A DNA stretch of 64,000 nucleotides from Nephrocerus scutellatus. Its lineage: Eukaryota; Arthropoda; Insecta; Diptera; Pipunculidae. Positions 1 to 11,869 of the stretch are shown here, piece after piece. A model generated the notes under the pieces. The model was not told the DNA's origin and ran no database searches. It saw only the letters and a list, made by a program, of their open reading frames with translations. The DNA lies in the NCBI GenBank assembly GCA_947095585.1, contig OX352763.1, forward strand, positions 114,927,908-114,991,907. The letters run 5' to 3'. The position numbers and the translations under genes were made by a program. Each line of letters starts with the position of its first letter. Position 1 is the stretch's first letter.

Positions 1-1380
1 GCCTTCAAAACTATATGACAAATATGCGTTATTCTCGTTTGAAAAACTAATGAATTCCAAGAAGAAATATTAAAAACTACTATTTAAGATATCTAAGAGC
101 TATTAACAAGTGAAACATAATAATCGACATTAGTCGTAACTCAATAATCGTTATATTGATTTACAAAAGAATTTTACCAATTCAATTGCTGGGCTAAAAT
201 AACCGCACTTCCCATTGACTTAATGTGCCATTGATTTCGATTATACTCTGTGGCTTATCCATCCTGTCAATTGGCAGTAATTTTCCGATCGAATCGTATT
301 ATGGCAGAATTATCATCACCATCCGTAACATCGTCGCCAGCAAGGATGTTCATGAAAATGGCTCTGATCCCGTTTAAATGTGGGTAACAAAATTTAACTA
401 CCATTGCATATTTATGTATCTTTTAGCATAATATATGAAACCTATTCACTTTATGCTCGTACCACACGGAGAACGTCAATATATACAGTATGGCAATTAT
501 TTTCCTTTAGGGGTAGCATTGGTAAATAACCGATAAGTTCGTTTATGCCACAGATAACAATAAAACGCTTATATTTCTCTAGGATTTTTTATGATGGTGT
601 GCTTGCCTACCAGTAAGATATTTCACTTGACTATGCATGCAATTTTTCATTGATATACATATTTATATTTATTTACTTAAAACATATATTCGTAGATCCT
701 TAAATTATATAAAAGGTCAGTTAACGAATTCATTAACGCCCTATTCGGTTCTACGTCATTGCACTTGCACTATATCTTAATCATTTTTATTCATGTATGC
801 GGTCGCAAGTGGACTTTTGGCCTCCAGTTAAGGGCGCTGGTGCGATTTCAAAAGCTGGTCTTCCTTTGATATGCACATCTGGGATTATTTTACGATAACC
901 TTAATGATTTGACTATTACTGGAACAAGCATAGAAGTTGGATATTAAAAGACTCAAATAAGATATCAACTTTATTTAAACGCAGTTAGAAAGGCTAGTAT
1001 TTATTCTAAAAATAAACTCCTAAACGAAGGTTCTACCGTTAGTATTAACAGAGAAATTTCCGTTAACATGGGTCAGGGTACACCAAAGAATGATTTTTCT
1101 CAAATCCCCGATAAATGATGTCAACATTGGAGATAGACTCTTACTGTAGAAAGATTTTCTTCTTAGAATATACCCAAGAATTGATTTCTTTAAAAAGGGG
1201 AAAAAAGCAACATGCCGTTGAAAAAAGTAGTAAAGAAGTTAACAATTTACGTTAATTTCATCGCTATCCTATCGCTATTCCTGTGCCAATAAAATGCATC
1301 TTTAGTGTACTGAAATGCATGTGGTGGAAGTAGTTCAATGGTCGCTTCACAGCACCGCTCAATCTAAGTTATTCGGACCG
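1..1380. other. AT-rich stretch without recognised gene
   Basis: No open frame, repeat family or RNA gene was recognised. The stretch is AT-rich with many stops in all frames. It may be intronic or intergenic sequence, or transposon remains too old to read. Confidence 0.4.
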
Positions 1381-1384
1381 GTTA

Positions 1385-1510
1385 CAAGTAGGAAACTCAT
1401 CGCACTGGCGTACCCCAGGGCTCTGTTTTGTCTCCGAAACTCTTTTCTCCATCATTAATGATCTTTTGTACACTACTTCTTAACTTATCCAATTCATTAC
1501 ATCAGATACG
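1385..1510 (+). pseudogene. LINE reverse-transcriptase fragment (GVPQG block)
   Basis: A short + strand stretch reads TGVPQGSVLSPKLF, the conserved block 5 of non-LTR retrotransposon reverse transcriptases. The frame then shifts before the expected INDL residues. Nothing longer can be joined to it, so it is an isolated dead fragment. The SVLSP wording resembles Jockey-type elements, but the clade cannot be settled on so few residues. Confidence 0.6.
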
Positions 1511-1559
1511 TATGACCCCTGTTTTAAAGACACAGGCCAGCCTATGGACTTTTTCCAAT

Positions 1560-1800
1560 TCTCCTTCTGGAGAGCTTAGTTAGGTCCATTTTGCCTATGT
1601 TACTGCTCCGTATGTAATCATTGGTATAATTACCAAGGTTCTCATTCAGTACATTACTCTGGAGACTACTTCCTGCAACACTTCCGTATACTATAAGCGC
1701 TCCTTTTGATTTTTTGTGTTTGCTCCAAGCAGTCTACTCTCAAGCACGAGTCGAAGATATTTGACCTCAAAAACGCCTCCGTTAAGGATGATTTAGTCCA
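1560..1800 (-). pseudogene. LINE RT C-terminal fragment, LOA/R1-like
   Basis: The - strand reads EVKYLRLVLESRLLGANTKNQ, close to the EVKYLGVILD.KL.W motif that follows the RT palm in LOA/R1-group LINEs. Stops and a frame change follow. It is out of order with the larger copy that begins at about 1,924, because this motif should lie upstream of the C-terminus, so it is probably a separate insertion. Confidence 0.45.
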
Positions 1801-1923
1801 TAGTTAGGTAGGTAGGTAGGGTGGTAGTCCGCGTCACCTTAGCAAATACCTCAAATAGCGCTAGAGTGCGCCGTTTTGTAACTACAAACCTCGGAAGACC
1901 CTATGATAGATATCAGGAAGTGG

Positions 1924-3620
1924 TTATAACCAACCTGTGGCATTCAGGTACGAGATCAGATCGGTGATCCGGCATTCCAAAAGTTCACTCAGGTTGGTTG
2001 GTTCTTGTAGTCGGAAGCCTGTCAGGGCTGGACATTTGCAGTGATAATAAATGAGAGTTTCTTTCCAATTAACATCCCTGCAACTTCTGCAAAATATATT
2101 ATGCGGTATTTCCAGTGTGGTTGAGTGGCCGCCCACCGGCCAATTGCCAGTGACGACTCTGGAAATATGTTTCCGTAATCTGGAGATCAGCTCGGTAGAT
2201 TTATTATTCTTATTGCTATCGCCCTCCATGTAGTGCAGCTGGTTAAGTCATTCCACAGTCATTCCACCTTAATTGAGCCTTGGTGCTATGGAAGGTGAGA
2301 ACACGTTCCCTGGCGGGGCTCAATAGACAGCAGTCGTTGTCCAATGTTACGCCTTTCTTCGTCAGTACGTCCGCCTTCTCATTGTCATCAATGTCGCTGC
2401 TGTGTCCCGGTACCCACACTAGGGTTATGTCTATGCTTTGGCTTAACGAAGCCAACTCAGCCTGACAAGTTTTGAGTTATTTTTTATTGCAATAATCGCT
2501 TTTATTGTAGATTGGCTGTCTACGAGTAAGCCAACCTTACCAGTTATAGCGGTACTGTTAGCAAATGCCCTGCAACTCTCCCTAATCGCTAGGATCTCCG
2601 CCTCTAGAATTCAGCTTAGCCGGGCTGCTTCTAGGACCAGGAAAGATTAAGTTTATTAAGAAGACGCCAGCACCAACTCCATTTCTTATTTTCGATTCGC
2701 CGGTAAATAGAGTAACGTGAAAGAGCCCCAATACTCCACGGTCCTTCCAACGTTCTTTAGTCGGAAACTCTACGGCAAAGCTGGGACTGAAGTTAAATTT
2801 AGAAGTGCAGTATTCAGTTAAGGATGGAATCATATCCTTTGGTAACGACTGTAGTTTATTGCAGTGTCCATATGGTTTGCCAACAAACTACCCAGCTTTT
2901 CTGAGGCGGATTGCGCTACACGTCGCAACGTATTTAGTAAATAGGTCGGGAGGTAATAAGCGCAGATTTGAGTTGAGAGCATCGGTACGAAACCACCTAA
3001 GTGCTTCAGTTATACCAACAGTAGCTGATCTTTCTATTCTACCAAGCTTGCTGGCATTGTACTTCTTGTAAATCGCCGGCTGCCAGACCAGCGATCCATT
3101 GGTGAGAATAGGGCGTACCACCGCCGTGTTTGGTCATAGAGCCATGCTCGCTGCATGTCCCATTTGTTACCAATGATTTTTTTACTAGCATATAAAGCAA
3201 TACATGCTCTCTTAGCCCTTAATTCTATATTGGACTTTCAGCTGAGATACCTATCTAGACGCCGAGATATTTAGCGTCTGAGATAATTATAATCTCAGAC
3301 CGCAGCTAGATCCTTGAGCTTGAAGGGCAAAATGCGGTATTTAGTACTTAATGGTGATTGGTGAACAGTACCATTTCAATTTGGCTAGACTTAACTCCTA
3401 GACCGCAGCTCGTTGCCCAGGAGATTATCCAGCTTAGATCACTTTCCATGACTTCGCTAATCACAGAACGGTACTGTCCTGACACAAGTATCACCACGTT
3501 GTCAACATACGCAACAGCTTTTGTCCTGTCCAGCTCAAATTTACTGCATACGTCCCAGCTTATTTTTGTTAACGAAGGGGACTAGGACCGTCAGTCCCAC
3601 ATCTTGGCTTGTTCTTTTGT
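1924..3620 (-). mobile_element. Degenerate LOA/I-group LINE (RT, RNase H, C-terminal zinc motif)
   Basis: Broken - strand pieces run in the correct order. At 3,620-3,360 there is an RT palm piece with AYVDNVVILVSGQ (YADD degenerated to YVDN) and CGLGV. At 3,121-2,888 is the post-RT thumb (MVRPILTNGSLVW, KYNASKLGRIERSA). At about 2,800-2,590 is the start of RNase H, and at 2,455-2,243 its core (ITLVWVPGHS, NEKADVL). At 2,229-1,924 is the C-terminus with CRSC and a degenerate CP-A-L motif. Several stops and frameshifts make it inactive. A sister copy of the same family lies at 56,165-57,890 in the same orientation. RNase H points to the I/LOA group; the exact clade is inferred. Confidence 0.85.
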
Positions 3621-3799
3621 TTTTGATTATATCACATAGCACTTTCTCGATCTAGCCCTTTGAAACGATGACTATACCGTCCGCTTAGCCCTGGGCGTAG
3701 TATAGGACTTAGGTGATAACTTTATGTTTCGCCTGTGTTTAGGTGTTTGTAATGTAAATGTGTCCTCTTTCAACCGCACAGAACATCTGTTATACAGCA

Positions 3800-3875
3800 T
3801 ACAGATCATAATCATATTTGGCTAAACAATCGCGGTCCGGTCCTGGCATCCTGAAAAAAAATTCATCCAGTTTGG
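3800..3875 (-). mobile_element. RTE-like LINE 3' end
   Basis: On the - strand this reads a GGACCGCG tract, then AGCCAAATATGATTATGAT. It matches the 3' terminus of the RTE-like family seen at 62,616, 53,811 and 55,310 (consensus GAGCCAAATATGATGATG). Only the last 70 bases or so are present, as expected for 5' truncation during target-primed reverse transcription. Confidence 0.6.
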
Positions 3876-3921
3876 AATATAGTTAGCAATTATTAAATTT
3901 TATATTTTGGATTGTCTGTCT

Positions 3922-3945
3922 TTCTCTCTCTCTCTCTCTCTCTGC
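3922..3945 (+). repeat. (CT)n microsatellite
   Basis: About 12 CT dinucleotides in a row, preceded by TCTGTCTTT. A simple repeat with no associated gene. Confidence 0.9.
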
Positions 3946-4834
3946 CTTTTAATTTTAAATCATAAAGCCATACACCATAACTATACCTCATAACCATGTC
4001 GTGATGTGCATTTTAAATGTATCTTTCACTTTCATATAGCACGAAAGCAAACAAAAAATTAACAAATATAACGGCAATTTATGACTCTGGCTAAAAGAGT
4101 GTTTTTATGGCGGATGTATCTAATGTGAAAAAGCTGTTAACTCTACGAACGGCGGTAAACGGATTTACATGTAAAATTACAAATGTCATGCGCATTCTTT
4201 TTGGAGTTTTTATTTTCTTTCTGTTTGTTAATTTCCTACACTGGGATTACTATTACGAAAAAGTGTTGAGTGCACACACAAGCCGAGTAATTATTATTTA
4301 TTATTATTATAACCGAATACAGAATAAATTCCATATTCCAGTACCTACTGTGCGTTGAACTCATTCACTTCATCAGTTTTTGAATTTCCTCTTCTAATTA
4401 ATTGGCGCCATAAATTTTGTGTTTGAAACTTAACTTTCGAGATTAATTTTCGTGAACCATCGCTGTTTTTGGTAGGTGTGCGTGACGTGCGACTGAATAA
4501 TTTGGTGTTTAGTTTGCTTATAATATGTTCTCTGGTATTTTTATTTTAAAAACATTTTATTGTGAACGATTTTTAGTTAGACATAACATAACAAGAACAA
4601 ACTACATAACTAGAAGCAAAGATAATACCATTAGATTTGTTATCTTTGCTAGAATTTACAAATTAGATGCCAAAATAATTTGACAAGATCGTTTGCTTAG
4701 TAATTTTATGTGAGTTTGATTCTATAGGTACTTATGAAAGTGTTTGACGCTGTCCACAACAGCTAGCAATTCTCGGCGGGTTACAAAATAGTTCCCCTCG
4801 GGCTTGGAAAGCGAACGGCTTTAATACAGGACGC

Positions 4835-4895
4835 TACGATCGGACATTGGTTGTAGAGCCCAATATGATGATGATGATGATGATAATAATTCAGT
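4835..4895 (+). mobile_element. RTE-like LINE 3' end with GAT tail
   Basis: The + strand reads CGGACATTGGTTGTAGAG, then CCCAATATGATGATGATG, with five GAT units passing into AAT units. This is the cleanest example here of the trinucleotide tail typical of RTE-clade LINEs, which lack poly(A). Only the 3' end is present. Confidence 0.65.
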
Positions 4896-5001
4896 ATAAT
4901 TGAGTTTATTTTGTTAATAATTAACTTTAACCAAGTATGTTGGCTACAAAGATCACATGTTCGATTAATTATTATATTCCGCATCGATACATGTTATAAA
5001 A

Positions 5002-5022
5002 TAGATAGATAGATAGATACGA
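5002..5022 (+). repeat. (GATA)n microsatellite
   Basis: Four to five ATAG/GATA units. A simple repeat. Confidence 0.8.
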
Positions 5023-5394
5023 TAGCTTTTTTCGCTACCACATTTCAATGCCTCTGGTAAATGCAAAGTAAATAATTTTACTTCCACATGAAACTTTCGG
5101 GATCTGCGTTTGCGTTTGATCGAGAAACTACTGACTGCTCAAAACTTGGTTTGAGTAGAGAATGTAGTGCTTGCTCTATCTCCTAGTGGTGGTCCCCGGG
5201 CAACTATGTGTATAAATCCTTATATATGTAGGCTAAAATTGTGCGAAGTGCAAACGGTCTAGTGTTTCTAGTCTAGGCAACGTGGTGGTTCTGCAACCCT
5301 GCGGTACCGAAAAATGCCCGCTACTGAAACCGACACAACACCTCGGATAAGTAATGATCGATCGAATAATGAATTGTACCCGGACTAAGATTGG

Positions 5395-6600
5395 TTTCTG
5401 GAATGTGAGGACGCTTCTCAGGGAGTGAAGAACCTCAAAACGCCAGATTTAGTCACCTGGAACGTGAGTTTCTTCGATATAATTTGGACATACTGGTAGT
5501 GAGTGAAGTAAGATGGTTCGACGCGGGAGAGTACCAATCCCCAACGTGTAACACTGTGCTATTCTACTTCGTCGAACCCTCCGGCAGTCCCCGTGAATCT
5601 GGAGTGGCTTTGCTGCTAACTGCAACAGCACGCAAAGGCGTAATTTCCTGGTGATAGGATCTTATCGGCCTGATTTCGGAATAGAGTACGGCGCGTCACG
5701 ATCATACAGTGTTACAGATTTGTTGATTTCTGCAACACCAACCACCTTGTCATAGGAGGCACCATGTTTGAGCATATGACCTGCCACAAATTCAGCTGGG
5801 TGTCAACTTACAGGCAATCATCTTCCAACCAAATCGACCATGTGGCGATAATCCGACGTTTTTTAAGAGCTGTCTCTTAGACGTCCGAAACAGACGAGGA
5901 GCCGACATGTGTATGGTAAGGAATCATCACCTTATGGTAGCTACTGTTCAGTTACGTACCGCATCAGTTCAAAGACTCCGCAATATCATCCGAATGCCTA
6001 GTATAACATCTACCGGCTAAAGAACCCCTCAGTACGCCAACAAATAAGGGATCATTTTTCTCAAAGAATGGAAGCAATAGGGCAGCTCACTGCCGACAAC
6101 CATCTAAGAACATTGGAAGATTGTAAAAAATGTTTTCACATCTGGAGCGGAACGTATTGGTAGAAGCCAGGCAAGGCCCAGCACGTGGCTTACCGAAGTG
6201 CGATAGCAGAACCGTTTACAGAATCACCAAAGATCTGACAGGTGGTCACCGCTCTAGCCAACATCCGATGAAAGGCCTCGATGGTGCCGTACTCGTTTCA
6301 GATGAGGATCAGTTCAAGAGATGGAAGGAGCATTTCTCTACCGTCCGTAACCGTGTATTCGCCAACGATATGCACTCACATCAAACGGAGCTGCCGGAAG
6401 TAACAATTTTCCGAATTCGCACCTCAACTCCCAGTAAAGATGAGATCGCTACCGCGATTAACGCACTAAAGAACAACAAGTCGGTAGGACTAGATGGTAT
6501 ACCCGCAGAGCTTCTGCGTGCCGCTCCAACGATATCAGCAGAGCTTTTATATCCTCTTTTAGAGAGAGTTTGGGAGGCAGGCGAAGACCATTTGTTATTC
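5395..6600 (+). mobile_element. Degenerate RTE-like LINE, endonuclease to start of RT
   Basis: At about 5,445-5,660 the frame contains LDILVVSEVRWFDAGEY and SGVALLLTATARKGVISW, typical of the APE endonuclease of RTE elements that are often annotated as 'craniofacial development protein 2-like'. Broken endonuclease sequence follows. At 6,130-6,600 an open frame has the linker (SDEDQFKRWKEHFS) and RT entry motif (KNNKSVGLDGIPAELL). The RT catalytic core is missing: the frame ends near 6,600 in unrelated sequence. Many stops lie between the parts. It is dead and 3'-truncated, which is the opposite of usual LINE truncation, so a deletion or later insertion is likely. Confidence 0.8.
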
Positions 6601-7115
6601 ATTAGGCAATATCATTTTTACATTTCAATAAAGACTAAGTGAAAAACTGCTTTTTATAAATACACATAAATTATATTGTTGATCTTACATAAAGTCCACA
6701 TTGAGAATAAAATATCTACTAAAGTCAAACTGGTGGGGATTTATCGGTGCTATATCTTAAGAGTCTCCAAATTAAAATATACCAACTCCACGATTCTCAA
6801 TTACAAGAAAAATAAAAATGCTCCAGACCAATGGAAAGACAGAAATAGTGACAAATATCAACTAAGAAATTATCGTTAAATGAAAATTCTATAAATGGAT
6901 CCAAACGACATCGCTGCGTTTCGTCTCATTAGGATGGAGATGAAGAAAGAAAATTTGTTTGTTGAGGAATTTTCGTCAAAGAAATGTAAATGCCATATTG
7001 CTGTTTGTCTGTCTGTCTGTGTTTTATTGAGATTCAGTTCTTTCAGAATTTGATGAATTTCAAAAATAGTTAAAAAGTTTTTATGCAAATTCCTCGCTTA
7101 ACAGTTTATTTCGTT

Positions 7116-7163
7116 CACGATAACTAACATCAACTATCTATTTTGTTGATATTAGTTATCGTG
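7116..7163. repeat. 18-bp inverted repeat (hairpin)
   Basis: Arms CACGATAACTAACATCAA at 7,116-7,133 and its near-perfect complement at 7,146-7,163 (one mismatch) enclose a 12-base loop. It could be the core of a small palindromic transposon or a chance hairpin. No flanking target duplication is seen. Confidence 0.6.
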
Positions 7164-7325
7164 TTTATTAAAAGGACTGAAAATTCATTAACAAAGTAGA
7201 TTATAACTTATATATGTCTAGTCAAAGAAATATCAAACCAACTAAAATATGTATTAAAAGTATCTGAATATCGGTAAATATCAAAGGACAACACAGATAT
7301 TCCAAATATGAGAGGTTTCTAACTC

Positions 7326-8780
7326 TTAAGTTACCTTCAAGAGCATACAACAATAAGTGAAAAAGAACATTGATACAGAGCCAATAGCTAGACGAAGTTT
7401 ACTTTCCCATTTATTAATCAATGCTGTGGGTGCAGCCCCGTTGACACCATAGTAAGGTTTCGCTCCTAAGAACGCAGATTCCGATTCATCTCCATATTCG
7501 TTGCCTGCCATTACTTGGTGACCAGGCACCCAATCGAGTTTCACCTCTCTATGCCTGGTTTTGAATTGGTTTTGAATTGCAGTGCCTCGAAGCAGCATTT
7601 AATTGATTTAGAGTATAATGTTGGACGATAACGCTTTCAGTGCCGATAATACTCTTACTAAGGTTAATCCTAGCGCATACTTCAATTGCAAGTAGTTCCG
7701 CCTGGAAAACCGTGGGACCCATACCCATTGTATCGAGACTTTGGTGTTGGGTCCGAAAACACCAGCTCCTACTCCAGATTCAATCTACGATCCGTTTGTG
7801 TACCAGACCAGACCTTTAGCGTTCAGTGCTGGAACACCATTAGACCAGATTGCACGGTCCAATGTTATTACCTCAAATAACCTGTCGAAAAAGTACTCCC
7901 TGGCCATGGTGTCGGGGAAAACATGTCTCTTTCGAGAATTGAGTCAAGAATTTTCAGGTTTCCCACGTAGCTAACTGGTTTGAACCCGTATTCTAGTTCT
8001 AGCTTAATATCGCATCTAGCGGCCGTCTTCCTGATGAAGATTGGCATGGGTAAAAACCCTGCAACAAATGCAAATTCAAATGCAGCCGTAGGGTAAGTGC
8101 GCATGGCACCCATTATACCATTATACCTTGCCGTTGCCTGTTCAATAACCTTCGCCCACCAAACAAAGGCCCCGTACGTGATAATCGGTCTCACCATCAT
8201 TGTATACATCCAATGTATGATTTTAGTATTAAGACCCCAAGTTCTGCGTAGATACTCGGTCTCACCATCATTGTCGACATCCTGTCATTAGGATTAAGAC
8301 CCTAAGCTCTGCGTAGAGGCGTCTACTGGCCCACAACACCCTTGTGGCACGTTCGATGGTGGATTTGATATGAGAATATCAGCTTAGCCGTGTACGAGAT
8401 ATTTAACTTCACTGGATACGTGGTGCCTTTGATGATGATAGGTCCAAACTCGGACCGATTTAGTTTTGTGAAAGGCTATAGAACGGTTTTGCAAGGATTA
8501 ATGGAAAGCCCCTGTCTACTGCACCATTCAAAGACGTGAAGTAACACACCTTGCGTGACATTTGTAATTGTCGTGGTGTGCTTACCGCTTATTAAAATCG
8601 CCAAGTCATTAGCATAGCCAATGGCAATCTAGCCTACTCTATAAAGATCGGCTGGAAGGTGACCACAGAAGGGGAGAAAGGACACCTCCTCCTCCTGAAC
8701 ATCCACAATTCTTTTCATAATTTTGAGAACAAATAATATTTGACTTATAGGTCTGTATGATTTAGGCAGCCTATTGACCT
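7326..8780 (-). mobile_element. Degenerate LOA/R1-group LINE (RT to RNase H)
   Basis: In order on the - strand: an RT palm remnant at 8,780-8,400; the thumb at 8,209-7,868 (MMVRPIITYGAFVWW, ARYNGIMGAMRTYPTAAFE); then RNase H at 7,598-7,326 (KLDWVPGHQVMAGNEYGDE). The region 7,806-7,960 aligns base by base with 39,608-39,760, so both are copies of one family. Frameshifts and stops are frequent. In the RNase H piece the usual N-E-x-A-D reads NEYGDE, so a catalytic-region residue is altered. Confidence 0.8.
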
Positions 8781-8795
8781 AGACGTTTACCTTTT

Positions 8796-8923
8796 TCAAT
8801 TCGCCGTTCGGATCCGGCCTTAAATTGTAGGTCCCTTCCATTTGTGTCCAAAAATATACATGCGCAACACAAATGGTCGCGAGAAGCTAAGCCTTGGACC
8901 GCAATGGTCTGTCGCGCCGAATT
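8796..8923 (+). mobile_element. tRNA-SINE, 5'-truncated copy
   Basis: This copy contains only the 3' half of the SINE, from TTCGCCGTTCGG to the conserved 3' end GTCGCGCCGAAT. It matches 19,855-19,977 closely. The tRNA-derived head is absent, as expected for 5' truncation. It separates two LOA/R1-type LINE remnants. Confidence 0.8.
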
Positions 8924-9020
8924 TCTCTATGGTTCCGTTAGGTTGCGTTGGCAGGTAATGCTCACTTAGACCATTCGCGGTCCTTTGTGTTACCGCAGGA
9001 TCTTATACCTTTCCCCTTCT

Positions 9021-9550
9021 TCAGAAGAGCCATTCAGAGCTCTTAATGAATCGAAGTATATCTCGCATTTTGCCATTTTCGAGATCTGATAGGTTATTCA
9101 TTAACCGCTTACCTAAGTGTTTTTTTTGCCTTCTGTGCATTAGTGCCGGACCTGAGCAGAGAAGATGTTCTATGGTCACCTCCTCCTCCTCGACTATGCA
9201 GCTTCTGCAGAAGTCATTATATTCGACACCCATCCTTCTCGTGTGTTTCCTTAGAAGGCAGTGTCCTGTCATTATCCCTACAACCGTTCTTAGTTCACGT
9301 CTTTGTGGGGAAATAAGCGCAGTTGAGCGCTTCAAGTCCAGCTTGGGCCAGACCTGTCTTGAAATATTACAAGTGTCACCACCTTACAGTTGTTATTGTT
9401 TCCGCCTCTTTTCGAAGGTCAAGTTTCAGCGTCGCGATAGGACTTCCTACCTCTGCCCTTTCCGGTAGCAGCTGGAGAGTGTTACCACGTCTAGCTAACT
9501 CGTCCCCTCAACATCTGTGTGGCCCGGGACCCTAGTGATCCTTATATTGA
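9021..9550 (-). pseudogene. LINE RNase H and C-terminal fragment, LOA/I-like
   Basis: The - strand carries a frameshifted RNase H end at 9,550-9,400 (PGHTDVEG, ELARRGNTLQLLPERAEV). It is followed by a clean C-terminal frame with ALISPQRRELRTVVGIMTGH, the knuckle-like FCRSC, and EEVTIEHLLCSGPAL. The last motif is the CxxC...H...C signature after RNase H in LOA/I-group LINEs (the usual C in HLLC.CPAL has become G). It is a 3' fragment whose RT region is missing. Confidence 0.75.
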
Positions 9551-9559
9551 ACTGCTCAC

Positions 9560-10850
9560 TCATCTCGTTAAGAGAGACTGTCATGTTGGTAATCAATACT
9601 CTTGTAAGTCTTAAGTATTAAGTTTTTCCATTGTGAGAGCAATCTTATCTGTTAATTATCACAACTGAAGATTATAAAAAATCTTCATTTTTCACTGCAC
9701 ATCAATTTGGGTTATCTACTACCCATTATTTACATTTTTCAAGAATCTAGATCCATATCTTTGTAGAAGATGCTCGTCTGATATAGTTGGGCGTGAAATC
9801 ATTAAAGTTATCCCCAAGGCACGACGAATGTTATATTACGCGGCGCATACATTTTAAGGAAAACATTTTTAATTTTAATTTTAGAAAAATCAATACCAGA
9901 TGATTCCAATCATGGCTGGTGAATACTACTATGCGTATATGAAACATTTGTGTTTCAAACTTTTAAAATGTTTCTTATTTTTCATTGGTTTTTCAATCAT
10001 TCGTATTAATTTTTTACAAATAGTTTGAACTTTTCATTTAAGATAATTTTGTTATAAAAACGCATTCAGTCAACTTCATTTCGCCCGTGTGCGTGTGACT
10101 ACATTTTAAAAATAGAAATAGACTTTGTCTACAATCATCCACTCATCAGACTAATGACTGCACCCAGTCAGATCAACCGTTCGAAATTAATCAATGGAAT
10201 CGTTGAAATTTATGTGTCAATCAATCATCATTTATCAGACAATCAATTTAGTCAACACAGAACGATAAAAAAAATGGAATAAAGGACAAATAAATGGCAA
10301 AGGGGGTGCCTGGAATAGATACACACAAAAGCTGGAAAAAGTCATTAACAGATGGCATTCCGAAATGTCAATGTAAAGAAAAACAGGGGGAAAACTCAAC
10401 AACAACAACAACGTAAAAAACATAAAACAAAAACTTCGTAAAGAAATTTTGTCGTCTTTAATAAAAATTCTTCAATTATGTGATTAAAAGAAAATTGTAT
10501 TTCTCAAGACTTTTTTTTTGTGTGATCCGTATGTAACTTTCAAGAATGTTCTTTCACGGCCTTAGTTTGATAGATACTTCTTTGAGTAGATGCTTCGTTG
10601 ATGGGTCTTTCTTTGTACCTCTTTGTCTCTTTGCTTCTTTGCCTCTTTGTGTAGCGAATACAATTCCTGCAAACAGTTGAAGAAGAAAAGAGAAGGCATT
10701 GGCGTATTTGCCAGTGACACGAAAACGTTTCCAATATCCCTTTCATTATGTTTAACGATTAGGACGGAGACCTTACAGCGTCTCGGTCTCCCTATGAAAT
10801 TACAATTCCATTCCAACTCTTATCTTCCAGAATTTAGAATTTAAAAAATG
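9560..10850. other. Unassigned AT-rich sequence
   Basis: No domain, splice-compatible exon or known repeat was recognised. Short open frames here have no coding-like features. A TATAAAAA at 10,053 and a TTCAGTC at 10,066 occur close together, but the spacing is wrong for a TATA/Inr promoter. Confidence 0.35.
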
Positions 10851-10854
10851 TATA

Positions 10855-10978
10855 TGGGCACCCTTTTGCCCTCAGGCTCGAGGGGCTCCAAATTTTAATA
10901 GAAAGTGTTGTCACCGGAAATACACATGTGTGCAAAGTTTCAATAAAATCGGACTTTGGGAAGTGGGTTATAAGTTAT
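10855..10978 (+). repeat. Dispersed repeat terminus
   Basis: It contains GTGTGCAAAGTTTCAATAAA followed by ATCGGACTTTG, resembling the common insect repeat motif 'gccaaatttcattaaaatcggt' near the ends of many non-autonomous elements. It adjoins the LINE fragment at 10,940. The family is not identified. Confidence 0.4.
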
Positions 10979-11440
10979 TCGCAAGATTTCACGACAAGGT
11001 AGACCTCGAAGAGCAATTCGGAGAAATTGACGATGGATGCTCTCGATTCTGGACACATGAACTTGATGAAAGGGGGACCACGCTTGAATAGCAAGGAGTG
11101 AGCGGACAAAAGTGATGTGATGCAATATTGAGCTCTAAACACTTTTTTATGGGCACCACGTCGAACAAGTATTGTGGTCTTATTGAAGGAGACAGGAGTC
11201 TTATGGAGAAGAAATGGATTTGAAAAATTTGGAATCTGCAGCGTAGAGAGAGAGAGAGCGCGGACTACCCTATCAAGATCATTTATATTTAGGATGAAGA
11301 GAATGGGGCCTAAATGGCTGCCTTGTGGGACACCAGAGGTTGTCAAAAATGTGCTCGATAGTACGGACCTTGAAGCAAACGCTATAAAGACAATTTTCCA
11401 GATAAGAAGATATCCATTGTAAAAATATGGGTTCAAAGCA
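10940..11440 (-). pseudogene. Jockey/CR1-group LINE RT fragment
   Basis: The - strand reads TTSGVPQGSHLGPILF and INDLDRVV, a well-preserved RT block 5. About 120 codons of degraded thumb follow (HHITFVRSLLAIQAWSPF, ESIHRQFLRIALRGL in another frame). The YADD box is missing: LSTLQIPNFSNP stands where it should be, so the catalytic aspartates are lost or deleted. It is dead. Confidence 0.75.
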
Positions 11441-11498
11441 GACAGGTTTAAAAATCATGTTGGCTGGGGGAAATAAGAGACTTGCAGTGGAAGCTTAA

Positions 11499-11794
11499 TT
11501 ATAATAATAATATTCGGCGCGACATACCCTTGCGGTCCAAGGCCTAGCTTCTCGCGAACATTTGTGTTGCGCATGTATATTTTTGGACACAAATGGAAGG
11601 GACCTACAAGTTAAGGCCGGATCCGAATGGCGTATTAAGAAGCTTGCGACAAGTTATTATTCTCTGAACGTTTGTCACCCATTCTCGAGAGGTGGGACAC
11701 CGTGAAAAATACTTTTGGTGTTACTGGGATTCGGACCACGAACCTCCTGCTCAGTAGCCGCGCGCATTTCCACTGAGCCACGGCGCCCAGTGGA
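11499..11794 (-). mobile_element. Full-length tRNA-derived SINE with perfect TSD
   Basis: This is the best full copy of the SINE family. On the - strand it begins with GGGCGCCGTGGCTCAGTGGA (A box TGGCTCAGTGG), then carries B box GGTCCGAATCC, a 215-bp body and the 3' end GTCGCGCCGAATATTATTAT. It is flanked by a perfect 13-bp duplication AGTGGAAGCTTAA (11,486-11,498 and 11,795-11,807), proving target-primed insertion. The tail is a TAA/ATT trinucleotide run rather than poly(A). Pol III transcription from the internal boxes is inferred from the tRNA-like head. Confidence 0.93.
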
Positions 11795-11869
11795 AGTGGA
11801 AGCTTAAGGCTTCGTTTAAAATACTTTCGAAGAGTTTGGGTTATATGAGAAAGTTTAGAAATTTAGTTA

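Noticed and set aside
10053..10072. TATA box plus initiator core promoter
   Set aside because: TATAAAAA and TTCAGTC are only about 15 bp apart instead of about 30, and no exon follows.
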